Positions 48,945 to 57,246 of a stretch of DNA of 64,000 bases are shown piece by piece (position 1 is the stretch's first letter; every line of letters starts with the position of its first letter). Source of the stretch: Haemophilus parainfluenzae (GTDB taxonomy: Bacteria > Pseudomonadota > Gammaproteobacteria > Enterobacterales > Pasteurellaceae); the NCBI RefSeq assembly GCF_900450995.1, contig NZ_UGHY01000002.1, forward strand, positions 124,001 through 188,000, in the 5' to 3' direction. The notes under the pieces were generated by a model that saw nothing but the letters and a program-made list of their open reading frames with translations, was not told the origin of the DNA and made no database searches. A program made the translations under genes and the position numbers.

Positions 48945-49230
48945 TTATACCCAAGGCTTAGCATACGGTTTGCAGTGTTTTTTTCGCCATTGAACACAAA
49001 GAGGTTTATCCCACATTATTGTATTTCCACAGACAGGTCCGCCCTCTAAGCACCATTCTTTTTTTCGAAGCAAAGATTTACTTTCAGATCATCACTTTCA
49101 CCAATGACAAAATCCATACCACAATCTTCCATATCTTTTTTTCTTCTTACTAAGATATTTATATGCGGCTTTAGGATCTGAGCTTAAAAATAGCATGTTC
49201 TCATTATATAAACTCCAACCCAAATAAGGT
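48945..49230 (-). pseudogene. Degraded copy of the 120-residue lipoprotein at 53624
   Basis: Reading leftwards, pieces such as LEGGPVCGNTIMWDKP and VQWRKKHCKPYAKPW match the lipoprotein gene at 53624-53986 but are separated by frameshifts and stops. No lipobox remains. A dead immunity-type gene left from an older module. Confidence 0.65.
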
Positions 49231-49265
49231 AGCGCAGATTTAAATCAAACTAGTTATAAGAGCTA

Positions 49266-49736
49266 CTATTTAAAAAATAAAATTTGTATAAGACAAACAA
49301 TAATCCCTATAACAATACCTATTTTTATAGAAGGATTTCTAAGAAAATAAAAACCTTTTTCCTTTGTTGTATTTTTAAATAAATATTCATCATCAGAATG
49401 GATATATGTATCCTCTAAAGAGTTATATGTCTCCCCTTCATCTCCTCTAACTCTAGTACCATCATTTAACTTTTCAGCAATAGAAATTAGCTTTTCTATA
49501 TGCTTATCATCCGTGGTATTAATGTAATATTCACCTTCAATACCTTCAGTATAAAAAATAGTAAAAGAAGGATCATTTTTATCATAATAGAATTCCAAAA
49601 CTCCATTTTCATTTAACTCTTCCTTCATATTGAATTTTCTAAATAAAAACTCTCTAAACTTTTCTTTATTCATGATTAGTTTAGAAGAAATATCTTTTTT
49701 ATCCGTATTAACTAAAGAAACATGATAAGCCATCAT
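49266..49736 (-). CDS. Putative immunity protein with C-terminal membrane anchor
   Basis: 156 residues. A soluble acidic domain (about 1-130; EFYYDKNDPSFTIFYTEGIE) is followed by one C-terminal helix SIKIGIVIGIIVCLIQILFF. The start overlaps the stop of the toxin remnant upstream as ATGA, the tight coupling typical of toxin-immunity pairs. I recognise no family. A membrane anchor would suit a toxin acting at or crossing the inner membrane (inference). Confidence 0.6.
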   Translation of the reverse strand: MMAYHVSLVNTDKKDISSKLIMNKEKFREFLFRKFNMKEELNENGVLEFYYDKNDPSFTIFYTEGIEGEYYINTTDDKHIEKLISIAEKLNDGTRVRGDEGETYNSLEDTYIHSDDEYLFKNTTKEKGFYFLRNPSIKIGIVIGIIVCLIQILFFK

Positions 49737-49884
49737 TTATCCTCTTTTTTACTGTTATTACTATTTATAATTGTAGTTGGTGCCGATATAGAAGCTCCTG
49801 CAAATGGTCGAATTGGATTATAATTAACCACGCCTTTTCCTCTCTCATAAATAATAGGGATAGACGTACTACCAAACCCAGACT
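49733..49884 (-). pseudogene. Toxin C-terminal remnant cut by a REP element
   Basis: About 50 codons ending TGA at 49733-49735, with VVNYNPIRPFAGASIS and a charged tail KKEDK. Upstream the frame meets a REP-like palindrome at 49885-49917 and is lost. It is the end of an otherwise missing CdiA-CT whose immunity gene (49266-49736) survives. Confidence 0.5.
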
Positions 49885-49917
49885 CCCAACGATGGCGCGC
49901 GTTTCCTAACGCGTGCC
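49885..49917. repeat. Single REP-like palindrome
   Basis: CCCAACGATGGCGCGCGTTTCC then TAACGCGTGCC: head CGATGGCGC as in the doublets at 55197 and 56074, stem GGCGCGCGTT / AACGCGTGCC with minor mismatch. Confidence 0.6.
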
Positions 49918-50027
49918 AAAAACATCAATTTCGTTTGATTCAGATTTTCACTATTTTTATTAACAACTTCATTCAGTTTGTCTATTTTTAGTTAGATATA
50001 AGCACGTGTAAGGAGATGTGTGCTATC

Positions 50028-50107
50028 TGGCGGCAGATCTTGCCTTTAGAAAAGTACGGTCAATATTCAAGAGATTTTAAAATTCACTGAATATTGACCG
50101 CACTTTA
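50028..50107. repeat. 80-base direct repeat with uptake-signal hairpin, copy 1
   Basis: Starts TGGCGGCAGATCTTGCC and contains AAGTACGGTCAATATTCA...TGAATATTGACCGCACTTT. The second copy is at 53529-53608. The two copies bracket the whole carrier fragment plus VENN module plus 105-residue immunity gene (3.5 kb), as recombination endpoints would. The gene-free stretch 49918-50145 holds nothing else I can identify. Confidence 0.8.
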
Positions 50108-50145
50108 TATCTTTCAAATTCAAATTGTCATTTGAAAAATACTTA

Positions 50146-50463
50146 CTATCTAATAAAAATACTAATTTCTGGATAAAAATTTATTGTTATAATCAAGTTA
50201 TCAGATAACTTAAATGACAGAGAATCTCCATTTTCATCTAAATAAAGTTCTAATAGATCCTCTCTATAAAGATCAAATACAAGAATATCATTTCTGTAAA
50301 ACCGAAGTCTTACAGAGTTTACAGTAATATCAAAACTCAAATTAACTTTCTCATCACCATGCTCAAACTTGAGAATCTGGATAACATCATCCATTTCACA
50401 ATCGAACCCATAGATAGACATAAAATCATTACAACTTGGAATCACTAATTTAGTATTATTCAT
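50146..50463 (-). CDS. Probable immunity protein of the adjacent VENN toxin
   Basis: 105 residues, acidic, beta-rich by eye (alternating pattern such as VNLSFDITVNSVRLRFYRND), no signal peptide or membrane segment. It starts 1 base after the toxin stop at 50465, so translation is probably coupled. I do not recognise a named immunity family. Both members of this pair are intact. Confidence 0.65.
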   Translation of the reverse strand: MNNTKLVIPSCNDFMSIYGFDCEMDDVIQILKFEHGDEKVNLSFDITVNSVRLRFYRNDILVFDLYREDLLELYLDENGDSLSFKLSDNLIITINFYPEISIFIR

Positions 50464-50464
50464 T

Positions 50465-51712
50465 TTAATTTCCTCCTTTGAATATTATAGTAGTAAGACG
50501 TCTAGAACCATCATTCATTATCTCAAAATGACTTTCAACTTTTCTAATCCCGAAAGGTCCTGCAATTATACCTTCTATAGCTTCAAACCTTTGATATTTC
50601 CCATCTGCATTTTTAGAATATGTATTTATTACACTATTTCTAATTGATAAGGCCTCATTTAACGATTTATTTATTATTTCTCTTCCATTTTTATCATTAT
50701 AAATCCCTATTGAAGCTAATTGTTGTTGATTTTGTAATGCTCTAGGTGTGTTATGAGGAGCACTCTTAACGTTTCCAAATAAATAATTATATTTTTTATT
50801 ATCTATTATCAACTTTGGTGCTACAACATAACGTTCATTTTGAGTTACTTTATTGTTTAACTCACTATTAAACTTAGCATTTTTCACTCCTAGATTTGCT
50901 ACGTCTTTCGAATAATCTTTATTCTCACTATGTACGCTTGTTGCCTTAGGTTTATTTGGTTTCCCTCCCGAAACAGCATTCTCTGCTTGGAAAAATCTCA
51001 TCACCTTAACAGCCAAAGCAATATGTTTTTCCACATCACTCTTACTGTTTTCTATAGCCTCAAGCGTTTTACTATTTTCTGATTGAACAAGCATATCAAC
51101 ACGTGAACGCTGATCTGCCGGGATTTTCGATAAGATACTACCTATCGCAATAGCCTGCTCTTCTGAAAAATCATTTGCAGCCATTAATAAACTTGGCACT
51201 ACTTGTCGGCATGCTGCATCACAATCTGCAAGTAACTTATCTCGTTGCTTTTGGCTTAAATGTTCTAAATCACGGAGAACAACTTCAATATCTTCACCAT
51301 TCAACAAACGTTGATAAGCACTATGAATATCGCCTTGAGTAAGCGCATTATTCTCCACCGCATCTTTCGCTGTTTTAGCTGCAATAATTGCCCCATCAGA
51401 GCTATCTGATAAAGTACCACCAGCAATACCTGCTGCTACCTGGCTTAAAGAAGATACCGTACGTTTTTCTTCTTCGCTGAGCTTTTCAGGTGATTTATTG
51501 TAAAGTGTCGAGGCAAGGAAATGAGCAGCCACCTCTCCGCCTGCTGCCCCTGCCGCACCAGCAGCAACATTACGGTTGCCCGCATAAGCCTCTACCGCGC
51601 CCCAAAGTGCATGAGCAGTCAAATTGAGCGCGGTATTCACATTGCCTTTTGCATCTGTTGTCGCTTTCTTAATTTGATTATTCACCGCAGGTGATAATCC
51701 TGAAGCCACCAC
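50465..51712 (-). CDS. CdiA C-terminal module: pretoxin VENN domain plus toxin
   Basis: 415 codons from a nominal GTG; the frame in fact continues upstream to a TAA at 51878. It has the pretoxin region AEVVASGLSPAVNNQIKKAT, a glycine/alanine-rich segment and the VENN motif (119-122, KDAVENNAL). Past VENN lies the variable part; its last 120 residues (YVVAPKLIIDNKKYNYLFGN..., HNTPRALQNQQQLASIGI, ending TTIIFKGGN) form a compact toxin-like domain I cannot assign. It has no start signal of its own; the upstream carrier is broken. Confidence 0.75.
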   Translation of the reverse strand: MVASGLSPAVNNQIKKATTDAKGNVNTALNLTAHALWGAVEAYAGNRNVAAGAAGAAGGEVAAHFLASTLYNKSPEKLSEEEKRTVSSLSQVAAGIAGGTLSDSSDGAIIAAKTAKDAVENNALTQGDIHSAYQRLLNGEDIEVVLRDLEHLSQKQRDKLLADCDAACRQVVPSLLMAANDFSEEQAIAIGSILSKIPADQRSRVDMLVQSENSKTLEAIENSKSDVEKHIALAVKVMRFFQAENAVSGGKPNKPKATSVHSENKDYSKDVANLGVKNAKFNSELNNKVTQNERYVVAPKLIIDNKKYNYLFGNVKSAPHNTPRALQNQQQLASIGIYNDKNGREIINKSLNEALSIRNSVINTYSKNADGKYQRFEAIEGIIAGPFGIRKVESHFEIMNDGSRRLTTIIFKGGN

Positions 51713-53490
51713 TTCTGCTGCCGGTCTGCCGGCTAAAGCGGTGCTGATAACATTTAATGCTGAATCAATGACAAGACGTTGATTTCCACCTGTTTCCCAT
51801 TCTTTGGCTTCGCGACTCGCTGTCTCAAAATTATCTCGTGCTTGTTTGACTAAAGCTTGGTTAATTTCGTTGTTGTTTTATGCCTTGGCTTTTTCTGCTT
51901 CTTCTAACGCAATTGCGGCTTCATTACGTTTCGCTTTCGCTTCTTCGCCAAATTTATTAGCAAGCAAACTTCCTGCTTCCGCGACATTTGGTCCAAATTT
52001 CTCTGTCACCTCACGTTGGAAATCAAGCTCTTTTTGAACATCATCTTTATTAAAACGATTCTCTAATTTGCCACTTTGACTTGGTGCACTCTCTGTAGTG
52101 ATATCTGTTTTTATCGCAGCAATTTCTTCTTGTACCGTTTTGCCTGTACGTTTTAATTGCTCAGCTTCATCTTTAATAATGATATTTTGTGTATTAATAC
52201 CACTTTTTGTTGTGCTAGATTGGCTATCGGAATCTTTACCATAGCCCATGCCATAAGAGAATTGGAGAGACTCCTTGCCTTCAGCCAATTTCTTAGTGTT
52301 CTCTTGTCCATCCACTCCTTTAGAATTAACGGTTGTATTGCCATTTTTATCGGTATAAAGCAGATTACCATCTTTATCCGTGGCTTGTTTTGTACTTTGA
52401 GCTACACTATTTTCACCAAATGGTGTTTTAAAGTTAGCTGACACACTGCCACTTACACCAAAACTGCTGCCACTATAATTTGAGTGATTTTCAATATCTG
52501 AATGAGTAATGCTGCCAGTGCTAAAATGGTTTTTACCATCTGCTTCTGCCTTTTGTGTAGAAGTAATCAATGCACCTTTAAGATCGGTATGCTTATTAAC
52601 ATTAATATCATAACCTTCATCTCCAGCATAAATTCCAGCTTGTTCATTCACGCTTGCATGATCAGCATTGATTTTTGATTTATTGAAACCACCACCTGCG
52701 GCAAAACCATAGCCTACTGTCACACTACCACTTGCATTCATTTGTTTACCATGGTAGCGAGATTTATCTTGCAAACTTTCGATATTCAGGTTTTCCGCAT
52801 CTAATTCGACACCTTTACCTTTACCTTTAACTTGACTGCCCGCAAGAGTGACATCACCACCTGCATTAATCACGGTTTTACTTTGACTATCACCTACATG
52901 GCTAGCGATATAAGTAGTTTCATCACCATTACCGTAACCTTTTCCGTAATTACCGCTGAAAGTAGCCCAGCAGCTACACCACTGCCAACTTTAATAGCAA
53001 CTCCTGCATTAAAACCACTCGATTTATTGGTGTTGCGCTCTTTGTGCGTTTGTTCGGCTGCCGTGATGTTGATGTCGTTCTCTGCCCCAAGAAGGTTCCT
53101 TGTTTACCGGACACATCCGAACCGTTAATGGTGATGTTGGATGCTTTGCCTGCCCCTGTAGCAACAATATTTACTTTGTCTCCGGCATTCACTTGAGATT
53201 TGGCCGCGGTTTTTCCTTCAGTATGCATACGTGATTCGCTCTTTTGTTGGCCGTAAGTTATTTGTAGTCCCACGACGGAATCCATATTTCTATTTTTCAT
53301 CGCCTCTTGTCTGGCTCGATAGGCATCCATCGCCGAGTTCGTCGCCGCCATGGCGTTGACTCGGTCATTTTTGCTTTGACCGACGCGCTCAACGGATTTC
53401 ATCGTCCCTTGCACGTCTTGTAAAGCAGACAGTATCGGAGAAGTAACGGCAAGGGTTACCCCTTTTTGCTCAAAGGTTTGTTTGGTGTGT
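51713..53490 (-). pseudogene. Displaced FhaB/CdiA carrier fragment with two frameshifts and a stop
   Basis: Parallels the end of the main exoprotein, e.g. KSQVNAGDKVNIVATGAGK, NADHASVNEQAGIYAGDEGY, HSDIENHSNYSGSSFGVSGS and SGKLENRFNKDDVQ. Frames break near 53090 and near 52968 (each one base), and a TAA at 51878-51880 (likely CAA originally) precedes the VENN module. No N-terminus or secretion domain exists here, so it is a recombination donor or relic rather than a working gene. Confidence 0.8.
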
Positions 53491-53528
53491 AAATGCTTGA
53501 GTCTTCAGCTAAGTCATAATTGTGCCTG

Positions 53529-53608
53529 TGGCAGCAGATCTTGCCTTTAGAAAAGTGCGGTCAATATTCAAGAGATTTTAAAATTCACTGAATATTGACC
53601 GCACTTTT
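53529..53608. repeat. 80-base direct repeat with uptake-signal hairpin, copy 2
   Basis: Same sequence as 50028-50107 with both uptake signals intact (AAGTGCGGTCAATATTCA / TGAATATTGACCGCACTT). It doubles as terminator of the lipoprotein gene at 53624. Confidence 0.8.
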
Positions 53609-53623
53609 AAGCACCTTTGTTAA

Positions 53624-53986
53624 TTACTGCCAAGGTTTAACATCAGGTCTGCTGTGTTTTCTTCGCCATTGGATACATATTGGACTATCCCACATTGTTT
53701 TTTCTTCACAGATCGGCCCACCTTCTAGATACCAACCTTTTTTCTCTAAACAAAGATTGACCTCCGGATTATCACTTTCACCAATGACAAAATCCATACC
53801 GCAATCCTTCATATCTTTTTTTCTTCTAGCAAGATATTTAGTTAAAACATCAGGATCTGAGTTCGGAAATAATGCTGTCTCATTATGTAGCTGCCAATGA
53901 TCATGTGGTGGAAGTGGTTGAAACCATCCACTACAGCTTGTAAGCAATAAGATTGAGGGTATTAAGAATAAAAATCTTATTTTCAT
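53624..53986 (-). CDS. Cysteine-containing lipoprotein, candidate immunity protein
   Basis: 120 residues with lipobox LLLTSC, so exported and lipid-anchored. The mature part has five more cysteines (KDCGMD, NLCLEKKGWYLEGGPIC, SPICIQW). CLEKKGW echoes the CLHEKGF/CMEQEGY endings of the smaller lipoproteins in this array, suggesting a related fold. It starts 1 base after the stop of a toxin-tail fragment at 53988. A degraded duplicate lies at 48945-49230. Confidence 0.65.
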   Translation of the reverse strand: MKIRFLFLIPSILLLTSCSGWFQPLPPHDHWQLHNETALFPNSDPDVLTKYLARRKKDMKDCGMDFVIGESDNPEVNLCLEKKGWYLEGGPICEEKTMWDSPICIQWRRKHSRPDVKPWQ

Positions 53987-53987
53987 T

Positions 53988-54374
53988 TTATTTCTCCTTC
54001 TCTTTATTTAATTCAAAAATAGTTCTTTCATTACCCATTTTAAGATCTCTCTTCGTTCGATATCCATCAATAACGCATTGTCGTTGCCCTAAGCCATGGC
54101 AATTATGTACGGATAAACGTTCATCACTAAACATATCTACTGTTCGCTGTAACCAGCTTTTATTCAGATTATTTTCAGATGTTGTTGCAGGGTTTCCTCC
54201 CAATAAAATCGGCATACTACCTACTGGGTCACTAGTATGATTCTCAATCCGAATTGAACCATCTGAAGTGGTTCTTTCTTTACCCGTTTGCAATTGACTT
54301 AAATAGCCATCCGCTCTTGTTACATCTTCCGTGATAGTCTGCGTGAGCATGTTTAATACCGGTGCCAACCTCAA
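53988..54374 (-). pseudogene. Orphan toxin tail related to the exoprotein C-terminus (tail 4)
   Basis: The frame reads GYLSQLQTGKERTTSDGSIR, then ENHTSDPVGSMPILLGGNP and SENNLNKSW, which aligns with the main toxin's YLDKNNQEKTSNGTVKSAVH, YTDFVGRTPLIG, GGNEP and VENTW. After that it diverges (LSVHNCHGLGQRQCVIDGYR). The nominal start has no ribosome site, and the upstream part is out of frame past a REP-like sequence at 54433-54462, so it is a displaced 3' half. Confidence 0.6.
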
Positions 54375-54432
54375 CTCGAGCTATCGTGCCGGTGCTAAGG
54401 TCACTAATTGCCTGATAACCCTGTAAGGCAAG

Positions 54433-54462
54433 CACCGCGCTGGCGAGCGTCATCATAGGGGA
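54433..54462. repeat. Single REP-like sequence
   Basis: CACCGCGCTGGCGAGCGTCA then TCATAGGGG resembles the right half of the doublets (CACCAGCGTGGACGCTGGCG, ATCATTGGGG). What follows (54459-54857) repeats 56230-56626 almost exactly: the end of REP, an uptake-signal hairpin and a lipoprotein gene. Confidence 0.55.
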
Positions 54463-54608
54463 TAATAAAAAGTGCGGTTCAATTTTTACGCGTTTGATAA
54501 AACACTGCAAAATCTTACCGCACTTTGACGACGCTTAATGTTTATGTTTTGCACGCTATTCGCAAACAAAAACATAAGTGTTTTTTTCCTCCCACTCGAC
54601 TTTACTAT

Positions 54609-54857
54609 CTAACCCCAAATTCCTTTTCCTTTTTTCTTAAGCATTTGATTAATTCCAGGTTCGATTTTTCTCTTTCCTCTTCAGTATTTTCCGGTAAATA
54701 TTTTGTTTCTTCATAACAAATATCCCGTATTTTTTTCTTCATCAGATAATTTAGTTGGAATGTTACCATTCCACCATCTGACAAGATAAGAATCTTGCTC
54801 TAAGCCGCAACCGGATAAAGTAAGAATATATATAATAGAGAGTGTAAGTTTTTTCAT
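54609..54857 (-). pseudogene. Frameshifted duplicate of the lipoprotein at 56381
   Basis: Starts MKKLTLSIIYILTLSGCGLE with a lipobox and matches 56381-56626 to SDEEK, where a run of seven A replaces six and shifts the frame to an early stop. In the other frame it continues IRDICYEETKYLPENT. It is part of a 400-base direct repeat (54459-54857 and 56230-56626). Confidence 0.75.
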
Positions 54858-54871
54858 AAAAGAAATCATTA

Positions 54872-55111
54872 TTAATACCTTTTTTCTTTCATACAGCTAT
54901 CTACATATTCCATACGATCATAGTATCCTTCTTTTTCGTTAGGATATATTTCATAAGCCTTATCAAGACATTTTTTAATTGCACTCATCTTAGATTCGGA
55001 AGGACGAATACCATCATTCCAAAACCTAACCATGGGATCATTGACATCTGAAATACAAGAAGTCAGTAATATAAATAAAGGTATTAATATTTTTTTCATT
55101 TTCTTACTCAT
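54872..55111 (-). CDS. Small cysteine-containing lipoprotein, candidate immunity protein
   Basis: 79 residues; lipobox FILLTSC. The mature part shares RFWNDGIRPSESKMSAIKKC and a final VDSCMKEKRY with the lipoproteins at 55399 and 56381: an R-W/F-WN-G-P block and two spaced cysteines. A second start (MKKILIPLF, 55099) is possible. Its ATG overlaps the stop of a toxin tail as TAATG. Confidence 0.65.
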   Translation of the reverse strand: MSKKMKKILIPLFILLTSCISDVNDPMVRFWNDGIRPSESKMSAIKKCLDKAYEIYPNEKEGYYDRMEYVDSCMKEKRY

Positions 55112-55196
55112 TATTTTATTGCTTGAGGCTTAACTTCAATTGGTAAAGACGGATTTGGATTATTTTTTGTTGGTTGCCACTTTTCCTTAAACTCTT
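55111..55196 (-). pseudogene. Toxin tail remnant (tail 3) truncated by a REP doublet
   Basis: Only about 28 codons remain, EEFKEKWQPTKNNPNPSLP then IEVKPQAIK, matching the last residues of the main toxin (FNDKWQPTKNNLNPSLPKIV). Everything upstream is replaced by the REP doublet that begins at 55197. Confidence 0.7.
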
Positions 55197-55357
55197 CCCC
55201 CACGATGGCGCAAGCGTCTTCGCTTGTGCCTATTAACTAAAAGTGCGGTCACAAAATCCAAAGAATTTTGAACATTGGTTCTCCCAACATTTATGGGTAA
55301 AATTCGCAATGTTTTTATTAAACAGCACCAGCGTGGACGCTGGCGCTATCATTGGGG
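55197..55357. repeat. REP doublet (REPIN-like element), copy A, 161 bp
   Basis: Two REP-like palindromes face each other. Left: CCCCACGATGGCGCAAGCGT with stem GGCGCAAGCG/CGCTTGTGCC. Right: CCAGCGTGGACGCTGG, then CGCTATCATTGGGG. The outer ends are inverted repeats (CCCCAYGATRGCGC). The core includes an uptake signal and CAAAATCCAAAG.ATTTTG. Copy B at 56074 is about 95% identical by eye. Confidence 0.75.
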
Positions 55358-55398
55358 AATTTAATTTTGTTAGCATATTTCTTGAAATATCATCTATA

Positions 55399-55647
55399 CT
55401 ACCAGTATCCTTCTTGTTCCATGCAAGCTCTTGTATATGGAACTCTTTTCGAGCCATCAGGATCTATTGATTGAGGATACATTTCTTCAGATTTACGTAT
55501 ACATAGACTATATGCCTCCATTTCATTTTGAGATGGCATTACTCCGTTATTCCAAAATCTTTCAATGGGGTCATCAAATAACACTCCACAGCCAGATAAA
55601 TAAAATATTAAAGGTAAAATAAAAATAACATAAAATATTTTATGCAT
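55399..55647 (-). CDS. Small cysteine-containing lipoprotein, candidate immunity protein
   Basis: 82 residues; lipobox FYLSGC. Family block IERFWNNGVMPSQNEMEAYS, then a Cys (SLCIRKSEEMYP) and the ending TRACMEQEGYW. An AGGAGG ribosome site lies ahead of the start at 55647, 8 bases after the stop of toxin tail 2. Intact. Confidence 0.7.
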   Translation of the reverse strand: MHKIFYVIFILPLIFYLSGCGVLFDDPIERFWNNGVMPSQNEMEAYSLCIRKSEEMYPQSIDPDGSKRVPYTRACMEQEGYW

Positions 55648-55655
55648 TTATCCTC

Positions 55656-56069
55656 CTATTTAGGCTTAACTATTTGGGGTAGTGATGGATTATCATTTTC
55701 GTTTATAGGAACCCATTTCTTATTAAATTCTGCACTATATTTATTGGTAACTTTATTATCTTCAGATAACGACTATTCCCTTATCATTGATATACTAACC
55801 TTGTTCATTTATTAAGTGTGGATTAGGAACTTCCGCAAAATAACTACTGTGAGAATAAGTAAACCAAGTATTTTCCACTCCGCCTATCGGTTCATTACCT
55901 CCTACAATATATTTACTACGCAAACCAATTAATGGTGTTCTTCCCACAAAGTCGGTGTAATGCACTGCGGATTTTACTGTGCCGTTACTTGTTTTCTCTT
56001 GGTTATTTTTATCTAAATAGCGATAGCTTCCGTTAACATGTGCAAGTTGATTGGCGTAATCCTGCACAT
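55656..56069 (-). pseudogene. Toxin tail (tail 2), 5' end replaced by a REP doublet, with stops
   Basis: From VQDYANQLAHVNGSYRYLDK through VGGNEPIGGVENTWFTYSHS it is nearly identical to the main toxin. A stop at 55795 and another shortly after break it. The end is readable again as EDNKVTNKYSAEFNKKW and PSLPQIVKPK. Upstream it abuts REP doublet B, so the hydrolase motif half is absent. Confidence 0.75.
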
Positions 56070-56073
56070 TCGT

Positions 56074-56233
56074 CCCCACGATGGCGCAAGCGTCCTCGCT
56101 TGTGCCTATCAACTAAAAGTGCGGTCACAAAATCCAAAGGATTTTGAACATTGGATCTCCCAACGTTTACGGGTAAAATTCGCAATGTTTTTATTAAACA
56201 GCACCAGCGTGGACGCTGGCGCTATCATTGGGG
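56074..56233. repeat. REP doublet (REPIN-like element), copy B, 160 bp
   Basis: Same structure as copy A, between the lipoprotein gene at 56381 and toxin tail 2. Its right end runs into the uptake-signal hairpin region that is also duplicated at 54459. Confidence 0.75.
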
Positions 56234-56380
56234 ATAATAAAAAGTGCGGCTCAATTTTTACACGTTTGATAAAACACTGCAAAATCTTACCGCACTTTGA
56301 CGACGCTTAACGTTTATGTTTTGCCCGCTATTCGCAAACAAAAACATAAGTGTTTTTTTCCTCCTACTCAACTTTGCTAT

Positions 56381-56626
56381 CTAATCCCAAAATCCCTTTT
56401 CGTGTAAGCAGTTATTTAATTCCATGTCCGCTTTTTCCTTTTCTTCTTTAGTGTTTTCCGGTAAATATTTTGTTTCTTCAAAACAAATATCCCATATTTT
56501 TTCTTTTTTATCAGATAATTTAGTTGGAATGTTACCATTCCACCATCTGACAAGATAAGAATCTTGCTCTAAGCCGCAACCGGATAAAGTAAGAATATAT
56601 ATAATAGTTAATATGATTTTTTTCAT
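56381..56626 (-). CDS. Small cysteine-containing lipoprotein, candidate immunity protein of the main exoprotein
   Basis: 81 residues; lipobox LTLSGC, mature start CGLEQDSYLVRWWNGNIPTK. Later cysteines in WDICFEETKYLP and NNCLHEKGFW match the family layout seen at 54872 and 55399. The start is 6 bases after the stop of the main toxin's tail (56633), the expected position for its immunity gene. A lipid-anchored periplasmic protein would suit a toxin acting on membranes or in the periplasm (inference). Confidence 0.7.
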   Translation of the reverse strand: MKKIILTIIYILTLSGCGLEQDSYLVRWWNGNIPTKLSDKKEKIWDICFEETKYLPENTKEEKEKADMELNNCLHEKGFWD

Positions 56627-56632
56627 AATTAA

Positions 56633-57246
56633 TTACTCCGGTGTTACTATTTTAGGTAATGATGGATTTAAATTATTTTTTGTGGGTTGCCATTTATCAT
56701 TAAACTCCTTGCGATATTCGTTGGCTACTTTATTTTTTTCTTCAACTTTATAACCTTTTTCATCAATATAGTCTCCTTTTTCATTGATAAGATCTTTATT
56801 AGGCACTTCCGCAAAATAACTACTATGTGAATAAGTAAACCAAGTATTTTCTACCCCTCCTGTCGGTTCATTACCGCCTACAATATATTTACTACGCAAA
56901 CCAATTAATGGTGTTCTTCCCACAAAGTCGGTGTAATGCACTGCAGATTTTACTGTGCCGTTACTTGTTTTCTCTTGGTTATTTTTATCTAAATAGCGAT
57001 AGCTTCCGTTAACATGTGCAAGTTGATTGGCGTAATCCTGCACATGTGTTGCCGTACCATAAAAACGCGATTCTCGAATCGGAATATTGGTTAAACCGTT
57101 TCTATTGGCATATTGTAACGCCACACTTGCTGTTAGACCGCCTCGGCTGTGATTACTAAGATCAATTTGATACTTGTTGTCTTTAGCATATTGGTAAAGT
57201 TTCACATTCGCTTTTTCTGCTGTCGTTAACGGCAATCTTCCCCCCC
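56633..57246 (-). CDS. Out-of-frame C-terminal half of the exoprotein toxin (hydrolase-like)
   Basis: This frame becomes continuous with the exoprotein at 57183-64000 if the run of seven G (57240-57246) is read as six: LLGG then RLPLTTAEKANVKLY. It carries IDLSNHSRGGLTASVAL (57137-57154 for NHSRGG), the nucleophile-elbow pattern of alpha/beta hydrolases, plus VHYTDFVG and GGNEP downstream. It ends SLPKIVTPE 6 bases before the lipoprotein gene. As written, it has no start of its own. Confidence 0.75.

Noticed and set aside
54280-54510. 76-codon minus-strand frame overlapping toxin tail 4
   Set aside because: Runs through a REP-like sequence and hairpin; no similarity to neighbours and no ribosome site.
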